A stretch of 64,000 nt of DNA from an uncultured Maribacter sp. (GTDB lineage: Bacteria > Bacteroidota > Bacteroidia > Flavobacteriales > Flavobacteriaceae): contig CANMKG010000004.1 of assembly GCA_947498505.1 (NCBI GenBank), forward strand, positions 62,001 through 126,000. Direction: 5' to 3'. The translations under genes were made by a program, and so were the position numbers. The notes beneath the pieces were generated by a model, which did not search any database, was not told the DNA's origin, and saw nothing but the letters and a program-made list of their open reading frames with translations. How positions within the stretch are numbered: position 1 is the stretch's first letter; every line of letters begins with the position of its first letter. Shown one piece after another: positions 8,279 to 16,491 of this stretch.

Positions 8279-8424
8279 TGGTATAACATTATAAAATATA
8301 TGTTAACTTAAGGGTGTAGAAGCATACTTATAGAAACGTTATGGTAGTAAAACCGTAATGTTCTTTTCTAATTTCATTAATACTGGTTTTGTTGTTTTGG
8401 AGATAATCTAAATACAACAACACT

Positions 8425-9567
8425 ATGAAAAAAATTATGTTAACACCTGTAATCATTTTTACTATTATGATGAGTTTATCATCCTGTGAGAAACTGGACG
8501 ACTTTAGTGGTGGGGGAAATTCTCAAACCCCTCAAGAAAAGCCAATAGTTATTGCTCATAGAGGTGCGCAATCAATTTTTCCAGAGCACACCTTGGAAGC
8601 TTATGAAAAAGCAATTGAGTTAGGTGCAGATTTTATTGAGCCTGATTTAGTAATGACTAAGGATAGTGTCTTAATTGCGCGTCATGAACCATTTATTTCT
8701 GGCACCACCAATGTTGCTGATTTGCCTGAATTTGCAGATTTAAAAACGACAAAAAATCTAGATGGAAAAGAAATTACGGATTGGTTTGTTTCTGATTTTA
8801 CTTTAGAGCAAATAAAAACGTTAAAAGCAAAACAAGCAAGATCTGATAGATCGGATCAGTTTGACGGCTTGTATTCCATTCCGACCTTAAAAGAAATTAT
8901 TGCGTTGGCGAAGTCAAGAAAAACCACAAAAGGTAAAGATGTGGGGATTTATCCAGAAATGAAGCACCCATATTTTCATAGCCAGTTAGGTTTTGGTATT
9001 GAAGATGCTTTGTTAGAAGAGTTATCGGTAGCTGGATGGAATTCAAAAAATGCTCCTGTATTTGTACAATGTTTTGAAGTGGCCCCTTTGCAGTATTTAA
9101 ATTCTATTTCCGATGTAAAACTAGTACAGTTAATATCTACCTATAATGTTAATGCAAATGGAAGCTTGGATTATAATGTGCCAGATGGAGACTTTATTTC
9201 TTATGCTTCTCCTTACGACTTTTATGTAAATGGAGATTCACGAACGTATGAGTTTTTTACAACCGAAGAAGGTATGCGTTACACAGCTAATTATGCAGAC
9301 GGAATTGGACCTTGGAAGCCGTTTATTATTTCGTTTACTAAAGATGATGCTGGAACAATCACGGTTTTACCGGAAACTAACTTTGTTGAATTGGCTCATA
9401 AATATAATTTAAAAGTGCATCCGTACACCTTTAGAAATGAAGATGTAAAGTGGAGTTCGGGTAATCATGAAAAGGAATATCACTTATTTTTTGATGCTGG
9501 TGTAGATGGCATTTTCTCTGATTATACAGAAGAAGCTGTTAATGCAGTTGCCACGTGGAAAAAATAA
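8425..9567 (+). CDS. Glycerophosphodiester phosphodiesterase lipoprotein (GlpQ-like)
   Basis: A 380-residue lipoprotein whose signal peptide ends at LSSC (Cys21). The GDPD barrel begins with IAHRGAQSIFPEHTLEAY, giving the HRG motif and its glutamate, then ADFIEPDLVMTKD (metal-binding E and D) and IARHEPFIS with the second catalytic histidine. GlpQ-type enzymes hydrolyse deacylated phospholipids to glycerol-3-phosphate and an alcohol in the periplasm. Length and the long insertion between the early motifs and the C-terminus match GlpQ rather than the shorter cytoplasmic UgpQ. It ends at a bidirectional terminator shared with the convergent GSII gene. Confidence 0.92.
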   Translation: MKKIMLTPVIIFTIMMSLSSCEKLDDFSGGGNSQTPQEKPIVIAHRGAQSIFPEHTLEAYEKAIELGADFIEPDLVMTKDSVLIARHEPFISGTTNVADLPEFADLKTTKNLDGKEITDWFVSDFTLEQIKTLKAKQARSDRSDQFDGLYSIPTLKEIIALAKSRKTTKGKDVGIYPEMKHPYFHSQLGFGIEDALLEELSVAGWNSKNAPVFVQCFEVAPLQYLNSISDVKLVQLISTYNVNANGSLDYNVPDGDFISYASPYDFYVNGDSRTYEFFTTEEGMRYTANYADGIGPWKPFIISFTKDDAGTITVLPETNFVELAHKYNLKVHPYTFRNEDVKWSSGNHEKEYHLFFDAGVDGIFSDYTEEAVNAVATWKK

Positions 9568-9594
9568 TAGGCAATTAAGTAAAATTGATACTAA

Positions 9595-9625
9595 AAAAAG
9601 CGCCTTTACTAGTAAAGGCGCTTTT
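9595..9625. terminator. Bidirectional terminator between GDPD and GSII genes
   Basis: AAAAGCGCCTTTACT and its exact complement form a perfect 15-bp arm palindrome centred near 9610, with A runs on one side and T runs on the other. It serves both convergent genes. Confidence 0.9.
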
Positions 9626-9646
9626 TCAACAACTAATATAATTTGA

Positions 9647-10657
9647 TTATACGTCTGCAGACTTAACTGTTTTAACAATTCTAGCTGCAATTTTGTATGG
9701 GTCTCCGTTAGAAGCAGGTCTTCTGTCTTCTAACCAACCTTTCCATCCTTTTTCAACTGTAATAATAGGAATACGGATAGAAGCTCCTCTATCAGAAACT
9801 CCATAAGAGAAATCTTTAATAGAAGCAGTTTCGTGTAATCCAGTTAAACGTTGGTCATTAAACTCACCGTAAACAGCAATGTGCTCAGCAGTAACAGGTC
9901 TAAATGCTTCACATATTTTCTCATAAGTTTCTTGAGAACCACAAGTTCTTAAAGTTGTGTTTGAGAAGTTTGCGTGCATACCAGAACCATTCCAGTCACC
10001 TTTAATTGGTTTTGGGTGGTAATCAATATAGTATCCGTAGCTTTCAGTTAATCTGTCTAAAAGGTAACGAGCAACCCAGATTTCATCTCCAGCTTTTTTA
10101 GCTCCTTTAGCAAATAATTGAAATTCCCACTGTCCACTAGCAACCTCTTGGTTAATACCTTCAAAATTTAATCCAGCAGCAATACATAAATCTGCATGCT
10201 CTTCAACGAAATCTCTACCGTGAGTGTTTTTTCCACCTACTGAACAGTAGTACATTCCTTGAGGACCAGGGTATCCACCTACAGGGAAACCTAATGGTAA
10301 CTGAGTATCTTTATCCATGATGAAGTACTCTTGCTCAAAACCAAACCAAAAATCATCATCCGCATCATCAATAGTAGCTCTTGAGTTAGACTCATGAGGC
10401 GTTCCATCAGCATTTAATACCTCAGTCATTACTAGGTATCCATCTTTTCTAGCAGGATCAGGATAAATTGCTACAGGCTTTAATAAACAGTCTGAAGATC
10501 CACCTTCAGCTTGTTTTGTAGAACTTCCATCAAAAGACCACATTGCACAATCTTCTAATTTTCCACTAAAATTCTCTTCAACTTTTGTTTTACTTCTTAA
10601 GTTGGCAGTTGGCTTATAACCATCTAGCCATATGTACTCCAATTTTGACTTACTCAT
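9647..10657 (-). CDS. glnII: Glutamine synthetase, type II (beta-grasp domain GS)
   Basis: ATP-dependent synthesis of glutamine from glutamate and ammonia. At 336 residues it is much shorter than GSI (about 470) and matches the eukaryote-like GSII family. Visible motifs are MWSFDGSSTKQAEGGSSD in the beta-grasp/catalytic junction, FGFEQEYF with metal-binding glutamates, the NGSGMHANFS histidine motif, and GASIRIPIITVEKGWKGWLEDRRP near the C-terminus. It is divergent from the type III GS gene with 212 bases between the starts. Its promoter has TATTTTTG at 10699-10706 with no TTG box; in place of one is an ACCCCCC element also seen at glnK. Confidence 0.95.
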   Translation of the reverse strand: MSKSKLEYIWLDGYKPTANLRSKTKVEENFSGKLEDCAMWSFDGSSTKQAEGGSSDCLLKPVAIYPDPARKDGYLVMTEVLNADGTPHESNSRATIDDADDDFWFGFEQEYFIMDKDTQLPLGFPVGGYPGPQGMYYCSVGGKNTHGRDFVEEHADLCIAAGLNFEGINQEVASGQWEFQLFAKGAKKAGDEIWVARYLLDRLTESYGYYIDYHPKPIKGDWNGSGMHANFSNTTLRTCGSQETYEKICEAFRPVTAEHIAVYGEFNDQRLTGLHETASIKDFSYGVSDRGASIRIPIITVEKGWKGWLEDRRPASNGDPYKIAARIVKTVKSADV

Positions 10658-10698
10658 AATTCTTTACACTAGTTAATTATTCTGATTTAAAAGACAAA

Positions 10699-10742
10699 CA
10701 AAAATATAATATTTGTTGAAGTATACTAATTTTTTGGGGGGT
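10699..10742 (-). promoter_or_regulatory. GSII promoter: -7 box TATTTTTG plus upstream ACCCCCC-A6 element
   Basis: On the minus strand TATTTTTG runs 10706-10699, about 42 bases before the GSII ATG. No TTG occurs at the usual distance. ACCCCCC followed by six A begins at 10742, exactly 36 bases upstream of the first T of the -7 box, the same distance as the ACCCCC half-site of the glnK promoter. It looks like an activator half-site; the opposite G-rich half is not obvious here. Confidence 0.6.
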
Positions 10743-10774
10743 AAAATAGACGAAGAATATAATTTTTTGGATTA

Positions 10775-10829
10775 ACCCTTTTTTTTAGGGGGGATTTTGC
10801 CAAATATCTAATAATTGATAGTAATTTTG
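10775..10829 (+). promoter_or_regulatory. GSIII promoter with upstream ACCC-T8-A-GGGGGG palindrome
   Basis: TTG at 10797-10799, 22-base spacer, TAATTTTG at 10822-10829, about 40 bases before the GSIII ATG. Immediately upstream, ACCC (10775-10778), eight T, A, and GGGGGG (10788-10793) form an interrupted palindrome like the one before glnK. Its A is 47 bases from the -7 box, one helical turn further than at glnK and GSII. Confidence 0.6.
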
Positions 10830-10869
10830 TTATATTATTAATGGAGAATTTTTCAAAGAAGTCAATACT

Positions 10870-13056
10870 ATGTCCATATCAAGATTCGAAGCTATATCAG
10901 AAAGTTATAAAAGAAGTAATATTACTCATGAGGAAGATGGTCGTCGTTCAGAATTATTTGGTTTAAATGTCTTTAACGCAGAAAGAATGTTACAGCATCT
11001 AACAAAAGATGCTCTTGAAAGTGTTCAAGGAGCCATTTTTTCTGGAACAAAAATAGACCGAAAAGTAGCGGATCAGGTAGCCGAAGCTATGAAAGGTTGG
11101 GCAATTTCTATGGGGGCAACACATTACACACATTGGTTTCAGCCATTAACTGGGTCCACTGCGGAGAAACATGATGCTTTTTTTGACCTTTTACCAGATG
11201 GTAGAGCACTTGAGAAATTTGGAGGAAGGCAATTGGTACAACAGGAGCCAGACGCTTCTAGTTTTCCAAGTGGAGGAATTAGAAATACTTTTGAAGCCAG
11301 GGGGTACACTGCTTGGGATCCAACATCTCCTGCATTTATTTATGGAACAACACTTTGTATTCCAACCATTTTTGTTTCGTACACCGGAGAGGCTTTGGAT
11401 AATAAAGCACCTCTTTTAAGAGCATTACATGCAGTTGATGAAGCTGCAACAGCAGTCGCTAAATATTTTGATAAAACCGTAACCAAGGTTAGCGCAACGT
11501 TAGGTTGGGAACAAGAATATTTTTTAATAGATAAAGCGCTTGCACAGTCTAGACCAGACATTGTTTTAACAGGTAGAACCTTGTTGGGGCATGCCGCGGC
11601 TAAAGGTCAACAATTGGATGATCATTATTTTGGAGTAATACCAAGTAGAGCTTTAAAATTTATGGGTGATTTAGAGAAAGAATGTACAAAACTTGGAATA
11701 CCCGTAAAAACAAGACATAATGAAGTAGCTCCTAATCAATTTGAGCTTGCGCCGGTTTTTGAAGAAGCAAACTTAGCAGTGGATCATAATCTTCTGCTCA
11801 TGGATGTTATGGAAAAAATTGCTGATAAACATAATTTTAAAGTGCTTTTTCATGAGAAACCTTTTGCCGATGTAAATGGTTCAGGAAAACATAACAACTG
11901 GTCGTTGGCAACAGATACTGGAGTTAATTTATTAAGTCCAGGTTCTACACCAATGAAAAACTTACAATTTTTAACCTTTTTTGTAAATACCATAAAAGCG
12001 GTGGATACTTATGAAGAATTGTTGAGGTCTTCTATTGCGTCTGCCAGTAATGATCATAGATTGGGAGCCAATGAAGCTCCTCCGACAATTTTATCAATCT
12101 TTGTTGGTACTCAATTAAGTAGAGTTTTAGATGAGTTAGAAGGGGTGTCGCAAGGTAAATTATCTCCGCAAGAAAAAACAGAACTTAAACTAAATGTTGT
12201 TGGAAAAATTCCTGAGATACTTTTAGATAATACGGATCGCAATCGTACGTCTCCCTTTGCATTTACGGGAAACAAATTTGAAATGAGAGGAGTGGGCGCT
12301 AAAACAAATTGCGCCAAACCAATGACCATTTTAAATACAATTGTAGCCAAGCAGTTAAAAGATTTTAAAAAAGCTGTTGATGCTTTGGTAGATAAAAAAT
12401 CGCTTAAAAAAGATGAAGCAATTTTTAATGTACTTAGAGAGTATATTAAAACTTCAAAAAGAATTCGTTTTGACGGTGATGGGTATAGTGCTGATTGGGA
12501 AAAAGAAGCAAAACGAAGAAAATTAAGCAATAATAAGAATACCCCTCAGGCCTTAAAAGTGCTTACATCAAAAGATAGTTTAGCGCTTTTTAAGTCAATG
12601 AAAGTAATGAGTGAGATAGAGGTGAAAGCGCGTCATGAAGTAGAACTTGAAGCCTATATTTTGCATATTCAAATTGAAGGAAGAGTTTTAAATGAGTTGG
12701 TGTATAACACTATAATTCCTACTGCTATAGAGTATCAAAATAAATTAATAAAAAATGTAATGGGGCTTAAAGATATTTATGGTGCTGCTCATAAAGGATT
12801 ATCAGAAGGTCAGTTAACCATTATAGAAACTATAGCTGAACATTTAGTTGATCTAAAGAAAAAAACTGATATTATGGTTGATGCAAGAAAAAGCGCCAAC
12901 AAATTAACAGATACCAGTAAAAAGGCAGAAGCTTATTGTGACAATGTTTTGCCTTATTTTGACGAAATAAGATATCATTGTGATCGATTAGAACGATTAA
13001 TTGATGATCAATTATGGCCGTTAACAAAGTACCACGAATTATTGTTTATTAATTAG
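10870..13056 (+). CDS. glnN: Glutamine synthetase, type III
   Basis: A 728-residue GSIII, the large GS form typical of Bacteroidota and cyanobacteria, making glutamine from glutamate, ammonia and ATP. Family marks are the N-terminal FGLNVFNAERM segment, THYTHWFQPLTGSTAEKHD, LGWEQEYFLID with metal-binding acids, the histidine loop KTRHNEVAPNQFELAPVFEE, VNGSGKHNNWS in the ATP/glutamate site, and the extra C-terminal helical domain (about residues 560-728) absent from GSI. Length is normal for GSIII (about 690-730). It is divergent from GSII; both promoters carry the G/C-tract elements shared with glnK, which suggests joint nitrogen control. Confidence 0.96.
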   Translation: MSISRFEAISESYKRSNITHEEDGRRSELFGLNVFNAERMLQHLTKDALESVQGAIFSGTKIDRKVADQVAEAMKGWAISMGATHYTHWFQPLTGSTAEKHDAFFDLLPDGRALEKFGGRQLVQQEPDASSFPSGGIRNTFEARGYTAWDPTSPAFIYGTTLCIPTIFVSYTGEALDNKAPLLRALHAVDEAATAVAKYFDKTVTKVSATLGWEQEYFLIDKALAQSRPDIVLTGRTLLGHAAAKGQQLDDHYFGVIPSRALKFMGDLEKECTKLGIPVKTRHNEVAPNQFELAPVFEEANLAVDHNLLLMDVMEKIADKHNFKVLFHEKPFADVNGSGKHNNWSLATDTGVNLLSPGSTPMKNLQFLTFFVNTIKAVDTYEELLRSSIASASNDHRLGANEAPPTILSIFVGTQLSRVLDELEGVSQGKLSPQEKTELKLNVVGKIPEILLDNTDRNRTSPFAFTGNKFEMRGVGAKTNCAKPMTILNTIVAKQLKDFKKAVDALVDKKSLKKDEAIFNVLREYIKTSKRIRFDGDGYSADWEKEAKRRKLSNNKNTPQALKVLTSKDSLALFKSMKVMSEIEVKARHEVELEAYILHIQIEGRVLNELVYNTIIPTAIEYQNKLIKNVMGLKDIYGAAHKGLSEGQLTIIETIAEHLVDLKKKTDIMVDARKSANKLTDTSKKAEAYCDNVLPYFDEIRYHCDRLERLIDDQLWPLTKYHELLFIN

Positions 13057-13101
13057 TGAGTTTATTTTAGAAAAATCCAGAAAAAAGAGCAAACATTCTT
13101 C

Positions 13102-13109
13102 TATTTTTG
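13102..13109 (+). promoter_or_regulatory. -7 promoter box of purM
   Basis: TATTTTTG, a full match to TAnnTTTG, lies 16 bases before the purM ATG. I see no TTG at the ideal spacing. Confidence 0.55.
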
Positions 13110-13125
13110 CCACAAATTTCAACAT

Positions 13126-14304
13126 ATGAGCGCATCGAGTAATGAAAGGTACAGTCAAAGGGGAGTTTCTGCTTCAAAAGAGGATGTACATAATGCTATT
13201 AAAAATATAGATAAAGGCCTGTTCCCAAAGGCTTTTTGTAAAATAGTTCCAGATTATTTGACAAATGATGACGAGTATTGTTTGGTAATGCATGCCGATG
13301 GTGCAGGAACTAAATCTTCTTTGGCGTACATGTATTGGAAGGAAACAGGAGATGTGTCCGTTTGGAAAGGTATAGCTCAAGATGCCCTTATCATGAATGT
13401 TGATGATCTAATTTGTGTTGGAGCGGTTGATAATATTATGCTTTCTTCAACAATAGGTCGGAATAAAAATAAAATTCCAGGAGAAGTTATTTCTGCAATT
13501 ATAAACGGTACAGAAGAATTAATATCCGATCTAAAAGAACACGGAATGACAATTCACTCCACAGGAGGTGAAACTGCGGATGTAGGTGATTTGGTGAGAA
13601 CAATTATTGTGGATTCCACGGTAACTGCAAGAATGAAACGCAGTCAAGTTATCGACAACGCTAATATTTCAGCAGGAGATGTTATCGTTGGTTTTTCTTC
13701 ATCAGGAAAAGCCTCTTACGAAACTGAATATAATGGGGGAATGGGTAGTAATGGATTAACATCTGCTCGTCATGATGTATTTTCTAAATACTTAGCAGAA
13801 AAATATCCGGAAAGTTTTGATGCAGAAGTGCCAGAAGATTTGGTATACTCAGGAAATGTTAAGCTAACTGATAGTGTTGATGGCTCGCCAATTGATGCTG
13901 GTAAATTAGTACTTTCTCCAACAAGAACTTATGCTCCGATAGTTAAAAAAATATTAGAAAAATACGACGCTACGGATATTCATGGAATGATTCATTGTAG
14001 TGGAGGTGCTCAAACCAAAATTTTGCATTTTGTTGATAATCTACATATTATAAAAGATAATATGTTTTCTATTCCACCACTATTCAAATTAATTCAAGAA
14101 CAGTCCCATACCGATTGGAAAGAAATGTACCAAGTTTTTAACTGCGGACATAGGTTAGAGGCGTATGTGAATCCTAATGTGGTACAGGATTTGATTGATA
14201 TAGCACAGAGCTTTGGTATAGAAGCCAAAATCATTGGTCGAGTAGAAGATTCTTCTTCTAAAAAGCTTACAATTAAAAGTGAGTTCGGAACCTTTGTTTA
14301 TTAG
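13126..14304 (+). CDS. purM: Phosphoribosylformylglycinamidine cyclo-ligase (AIR synthetase)
   Basis: Fifth step of de novo purine synthesis, ATP-dependent closure of FGAM to AIR. The 392-residue protein has the PurM N-terminal start ERYSQRGVSASKEDVH, the active-site/ATP segment HADGAGTKSSLAY, MNVDDLICVGA, and HSTGGETADVGDLVRT in the first domain; GFSSSGKASYETEYNGGMGSNG and the second-domain HGMIHCSGGAQTKI follow. It is longer than E. coli PurM (345) and matches the Bacteroidota form with insertions. It stands alone, not with other pur genes, behind its own TATTTTTG box. Confidence 0.93.
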   Translation: MSASSNERYSQRGVSASKEDVHNAIKNIDKGLFPKAFCKIVPDYLTNDDEYCLVMHADGAGTKSSLAYMYWKETGDVSVWKGIAQDALIMNVDDLICVGAVDNIMLSSTIGRNKNKIPGEVISAIINGTEELISDLKEHGMTIHSTGGETADVGDLVRTIIVDSTVTARMKRSQVIDNANISAGDVIVGFSSSGKASYETEYNGGMGSNGLTSARHDVFSKYLAEKYPESFDAEVPEDLVYSGNVKLTDSVDGSPIDAGKLVLSPTRTYAPIVKKILEKYDATDIHGMIHCSGGAQTKILHFVDNLHIIKDNMFSIPPLFKLIQEQSHTDWKEMYQVFNCGHRLEAYVNPNVVQDLIDIAQSFGIEAKIIGRVEDSSSKKLTIKSEFGTFVY

Positions 14305-14353
14305 TATATACGAATAGCTTTAATACTACGTTGTTTATAGTAAATAACGAGCT

Positions 14354-14806
14354 ATGAAAAGGAAGGAATTTTTAAAGAGTCTTGGTGCTGGAGCCGCATT
14401 TGCACTTGTTTTTCCTTGTGTAAACGGGTGTTCAAACAATGAAGGGGATGATACCATTGGGGTAATTACTCCACAGCCTACTGGGGTTGATTTTACGATA
14501 GATTTAACATCATCGGAAGCCACCAAATTACAAACCAACGGAGGATTTATTTTAAAAGACTTGGTTGTAGTTGTTAAAAATTTACAAGGCGAATTTGTGG
14601 CTGCTACTCAAATTTGCAGTCATGAAGGTTATGATCAAGTGCGTTTTGAGAAAAGTGTTGATGATGGTATTTTTTATTGTGATGTACACGGCTCTCGTTT
14701 TGGGCAAGATGGTCAGCCATTGAACCAAATACCCGGAAGTGTTGCAAAGCCTATTAAAATTTACCAAACCTCATTAGAAGGTGATATTTTACGAGTTTTT
14801 GAATAG
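14354..14806 (+). CDS. Rieske [2Fe-2S] lipoprotein
   Basis: A 150-residue protein with an N-terminal KRKEFLKSLGAGAAF export signal (Tat-like in shape but lacking the twin arginine) and a possible lipobox ending VNGC. The Rieske cluster ligands are clear: C-S-H near residue 95 and C-D-V-H about 18 residues later, followed by GSRFGQDGQP and PGSVAKPI. The cluster would sit on the outer face of the inner membrane or in the periplasm. It is the first gene of a probable five-gene operon with thioredoxin, ApbE, DUF4266 and DUF3570 genes, and may pass electrons within that system. The partner is unknown. Confidence 0.85.
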   Translation: MKRKEFLKSLGAGAAFALVFPCVNGCSNNEGDDTIGVITPQPTGVDFTIDLTSSEATKLQTNGGFILKDLVVVVKNLQGEFVAATQICSHEGYDQVRFEKSVDDGIFYCDVHGSRFGQDGQPLNQIPGSVAKPIKIYQTSLEGDILRVFE

Positions 14807-14830
14807 AATAATAGTCCTAAAATTTTACAA

Positions 14831-15265
14831 TTGAAAAACTATATCTATATATTGTTTTTACTCTTTTCTGTATTAGCAACTTCACAAGAATGGGAAGAAA
14901 GTTATGCGGATGCTTTAGCATCAGCTAAGGAGCAAGATAAAAATATTTTGCTTGTTTTTTCTGGTTCAGATTGGTGCGCTCCTTGTATTAAGTTAGATAA
15001 AAATGTGTGGCAATCCGTCAACTTTACGTCCTACGCTAAGGAAAACCTTATTTTGTACAAAGCAGATTTCCCCAGAAAGAAAAAAAATGCTTTATCTGAG
15101 GAGAAAAGTATTGCAAATAATGTTCTGGCAGATAAGTTTAATTCAAAGGGGTACTTTCCTTTAGTGTTGTTATTAGATAAAAACGAAGCAATTGTTGGCA
15201 AAACAGGGTATAAAAATGCTTCTTCATCAGAATACGTATCACTTTTAAATTCCATGCAAAAGTGA
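14831..15265 (+). CDS. Secreted thioredoxin-fold protein, WCAPC active site
   Basis: A 144-residue protein starting with TTG; no ATG is available upstream. Signal peptide KNYIYILFLLFSVLATSQ is followed by a thioredoxin fold with FSGSDWCAPCIKLD (Cys-Ala-Pro-Cys near residues 51-54) and KGYFPLVLLLDK in place of the usual cis-Pro segment. It resembles the thioredoxin-like proteins that accompany ApbE/DUF4266/DUF3570 genes in Bacteroidota. The probable role is keeping the cysteines of the DUF4266 lipoprotein or another exported partner reduced. Its stop TGA overlaps the GTG start of apbE, so the two are translationally coupled. Confidence 0.85.
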   Translation: MKNYIYILFLLFSVLATSQEWEESYADALASAKEQDKNILLVFSGSDWCAPCIKLDKNVWQSVNFTSYAKENLILYKADFPRKKKNALSEEKSIANNVLADKFNSKGYFPLVLLLDKNEAIVGKTGYKNASSSEYVSLLNSMQK

Positions 15266-16257
15266 GAATAGTTCTAGCCTTAATTTTCAGTCTATTTACA
15301 CTTACTGGTTTTACTCAAGAAAAAAAATATGTTACTGTAAAAAAGACTCAAAAATTAATGGGGTCTAGATTCGAGATAACTGTAGTAGCAGTAAATGAAG
15401 AATTAGGTTACATTAATATAGATGAAGCTGTTGCTGAAATTAAACGCATAGAAAAATTAATATCCGCATGGGATAGTTCATCTGAAACGACATTAATAAA
15501 TAAAAATGCTGGAATTAAGCCTGTAAAAGTAAGTGTAGAGCTTTTTAGTTTAATAGAGCGTGCAAAGCAAATCTCTGAAATTACCGATGGTGCTTTTGAT
15601 ATTTCATATGCTTCTAAAGCCGAGATATGGAAATTTGATGGCTCAATGAAGCAAATGCCAACAGAAACAGAAATTGAAAATTCTGTCAAAAATGTTGGTT
15701 ATGATAAAATTGTTTTGGATTATAAAAACAAGACTGTTTATCTAAAGAAAAAAGGAATGAAAATTTCTTTTGGTTCTATTGGCAAAGGTTACGCCGCGGA
15801 CAAGGCTAAAGAATTGTTAGTGTCTAAAAATGTAATAGCTGGTATCATAAATGCTTCAGGAGATTTAACAACTTGGGGAACAAAAGCCTCTGGTGAAAAA
15901 TGGCTTATTGGCATAGCAAATCCGTTGAGTAAAGACAAAATATTTTCATGGTTGCCAATCGTGGAATCGTCAGTTGCTACTTCAGGTAATTATGAAAAAT
16001 TCGTAGTTTTTAAAGGGAAAAAATATTCGCACATTATAGATCCAAGAACAGGATATCCTGCTTATGGGATTAATAGTGTTTCTGTGTTTGCTAAAAGTGC
16101 AGAATTATGTGATGCTTTAGCAACTGCTGTTTTTACTATGGGTATAGAAGCAGGTTTGTCTTTAATAAATCAATTAGGTGGTACTGAGGTAATTATTGTT
16201 GATAGTAATAACAAATTGCATAAAAGCAATGGGATATTATTAGATAAGAATCCATAA
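15262..16257 (+). CDS. apbE: FAD:protein FMN transferase
   Basis: A 331-residue ApbE enzyme with a signal peptide (residues 1-19, ending GFTQ). ApbE links FMN by a phosphoester to a Thr or Ser of exported target proteins, using FAD and Mg2+. Motifs: MGSRFEITV at the start of the fold, FGSIGKGYAADKAKELL for FAD, ASGDLTTWG, HIIDPRTGYPA near residue 255, and CDALATAVFTMG near 285 with the metal-binding Asp. The start is GTG, overlapping the upstream stop. No NQR/RNF subunit or obvious flavinylation substrate lies in the window except possibly the adjacent DUF4266 protein, so the target is an open question. Confidence 0.95.
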   Translation: MRIVLALIFSLFTLTGFTQEKKYVTVKKTQKLMGSRFEITVVAVNEELGYINIDEAVAEIKRIEKLISAWDSSSETTLINKNAGIKPVKVSVELFSLIERAKQISEITDGAFDISYASKAEIWKFDGSMKQMPTETEIENSVKNVGYDKIVLDYKNKTVYLKKKGMKISFGSIGKGYAADKAKELLVSKNVIAGIINASGDLTTWGTKASGEKWLIGIANPLSKDKIFSWLPIVESSVATSGNYEKFVVFKGKKYSHIIDPRTGYPAYGINSVSVFAKSAELCDALATAVFTMGIEAGLSLINQLGGTEVIIVDSNNKLHKSNGILLDKNP

Positions 16258-16267
16258 ATTTATGATT

Positions 16268-16477
16268 ATGAAGAATAGTATACTTGTTATAATTCTAGCA
16301 GTTTTTTCTACTTCATGCGTAGCCGTTAAACAGTATGATAGGGTATATTTAAATGATGAAGAAATGGTTTTAACTGCAAAGGGTGTAGAGCGATTTGAAA
16401 CCAATTTTCAACTTTATCGTGAGGGAGCTTCTGGTGCCAATGGAGGAAAATCTGGTGGAGGTTGTGGTTGTAATTAA
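16268..16477 (+). CDS. DUF4266 small lipoprotein with Gly/Cys tail
   Basis: A 69-residue lipoprotein (71 if the ATG at 16262 is used). Signal peptide and lipobox VFSTSC, then VAVKQYDRVYLNDEEMVL and a short helix, ending in REGASGANGGKSGGGCGCN. The conserved C-terminal CGCN with a glycine hinge is the hallmark of DUF4266 and could bind a metal or a cofactor, or form a thioether or disulfide. The EGASGAN segment resembles the ApbE acceptor pattern D-G-x-S-G-A-T but has Asn instead of Thr. It always seems to travel with DUF3570, here 14 bases downstream. Function unknown. Confidence 0.85.
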   Translation: MKNSILVIILAVFSTSCVAVKQYDRVYLNDEEMVLTAKGVERFETNFQLYREGASGANGGKSGGGCGCN

Positions 16478-16491
16478 TTAGTTATAATTCG

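Noticed and set aside
16268-16477. DUF4266 as a RiPP precursor peptide
   Set aside because: It is a lipoprotein with a conserved body and no maturation enzyme of a known RiPP class next to it; ApbE and thioredoxin explain the context better.
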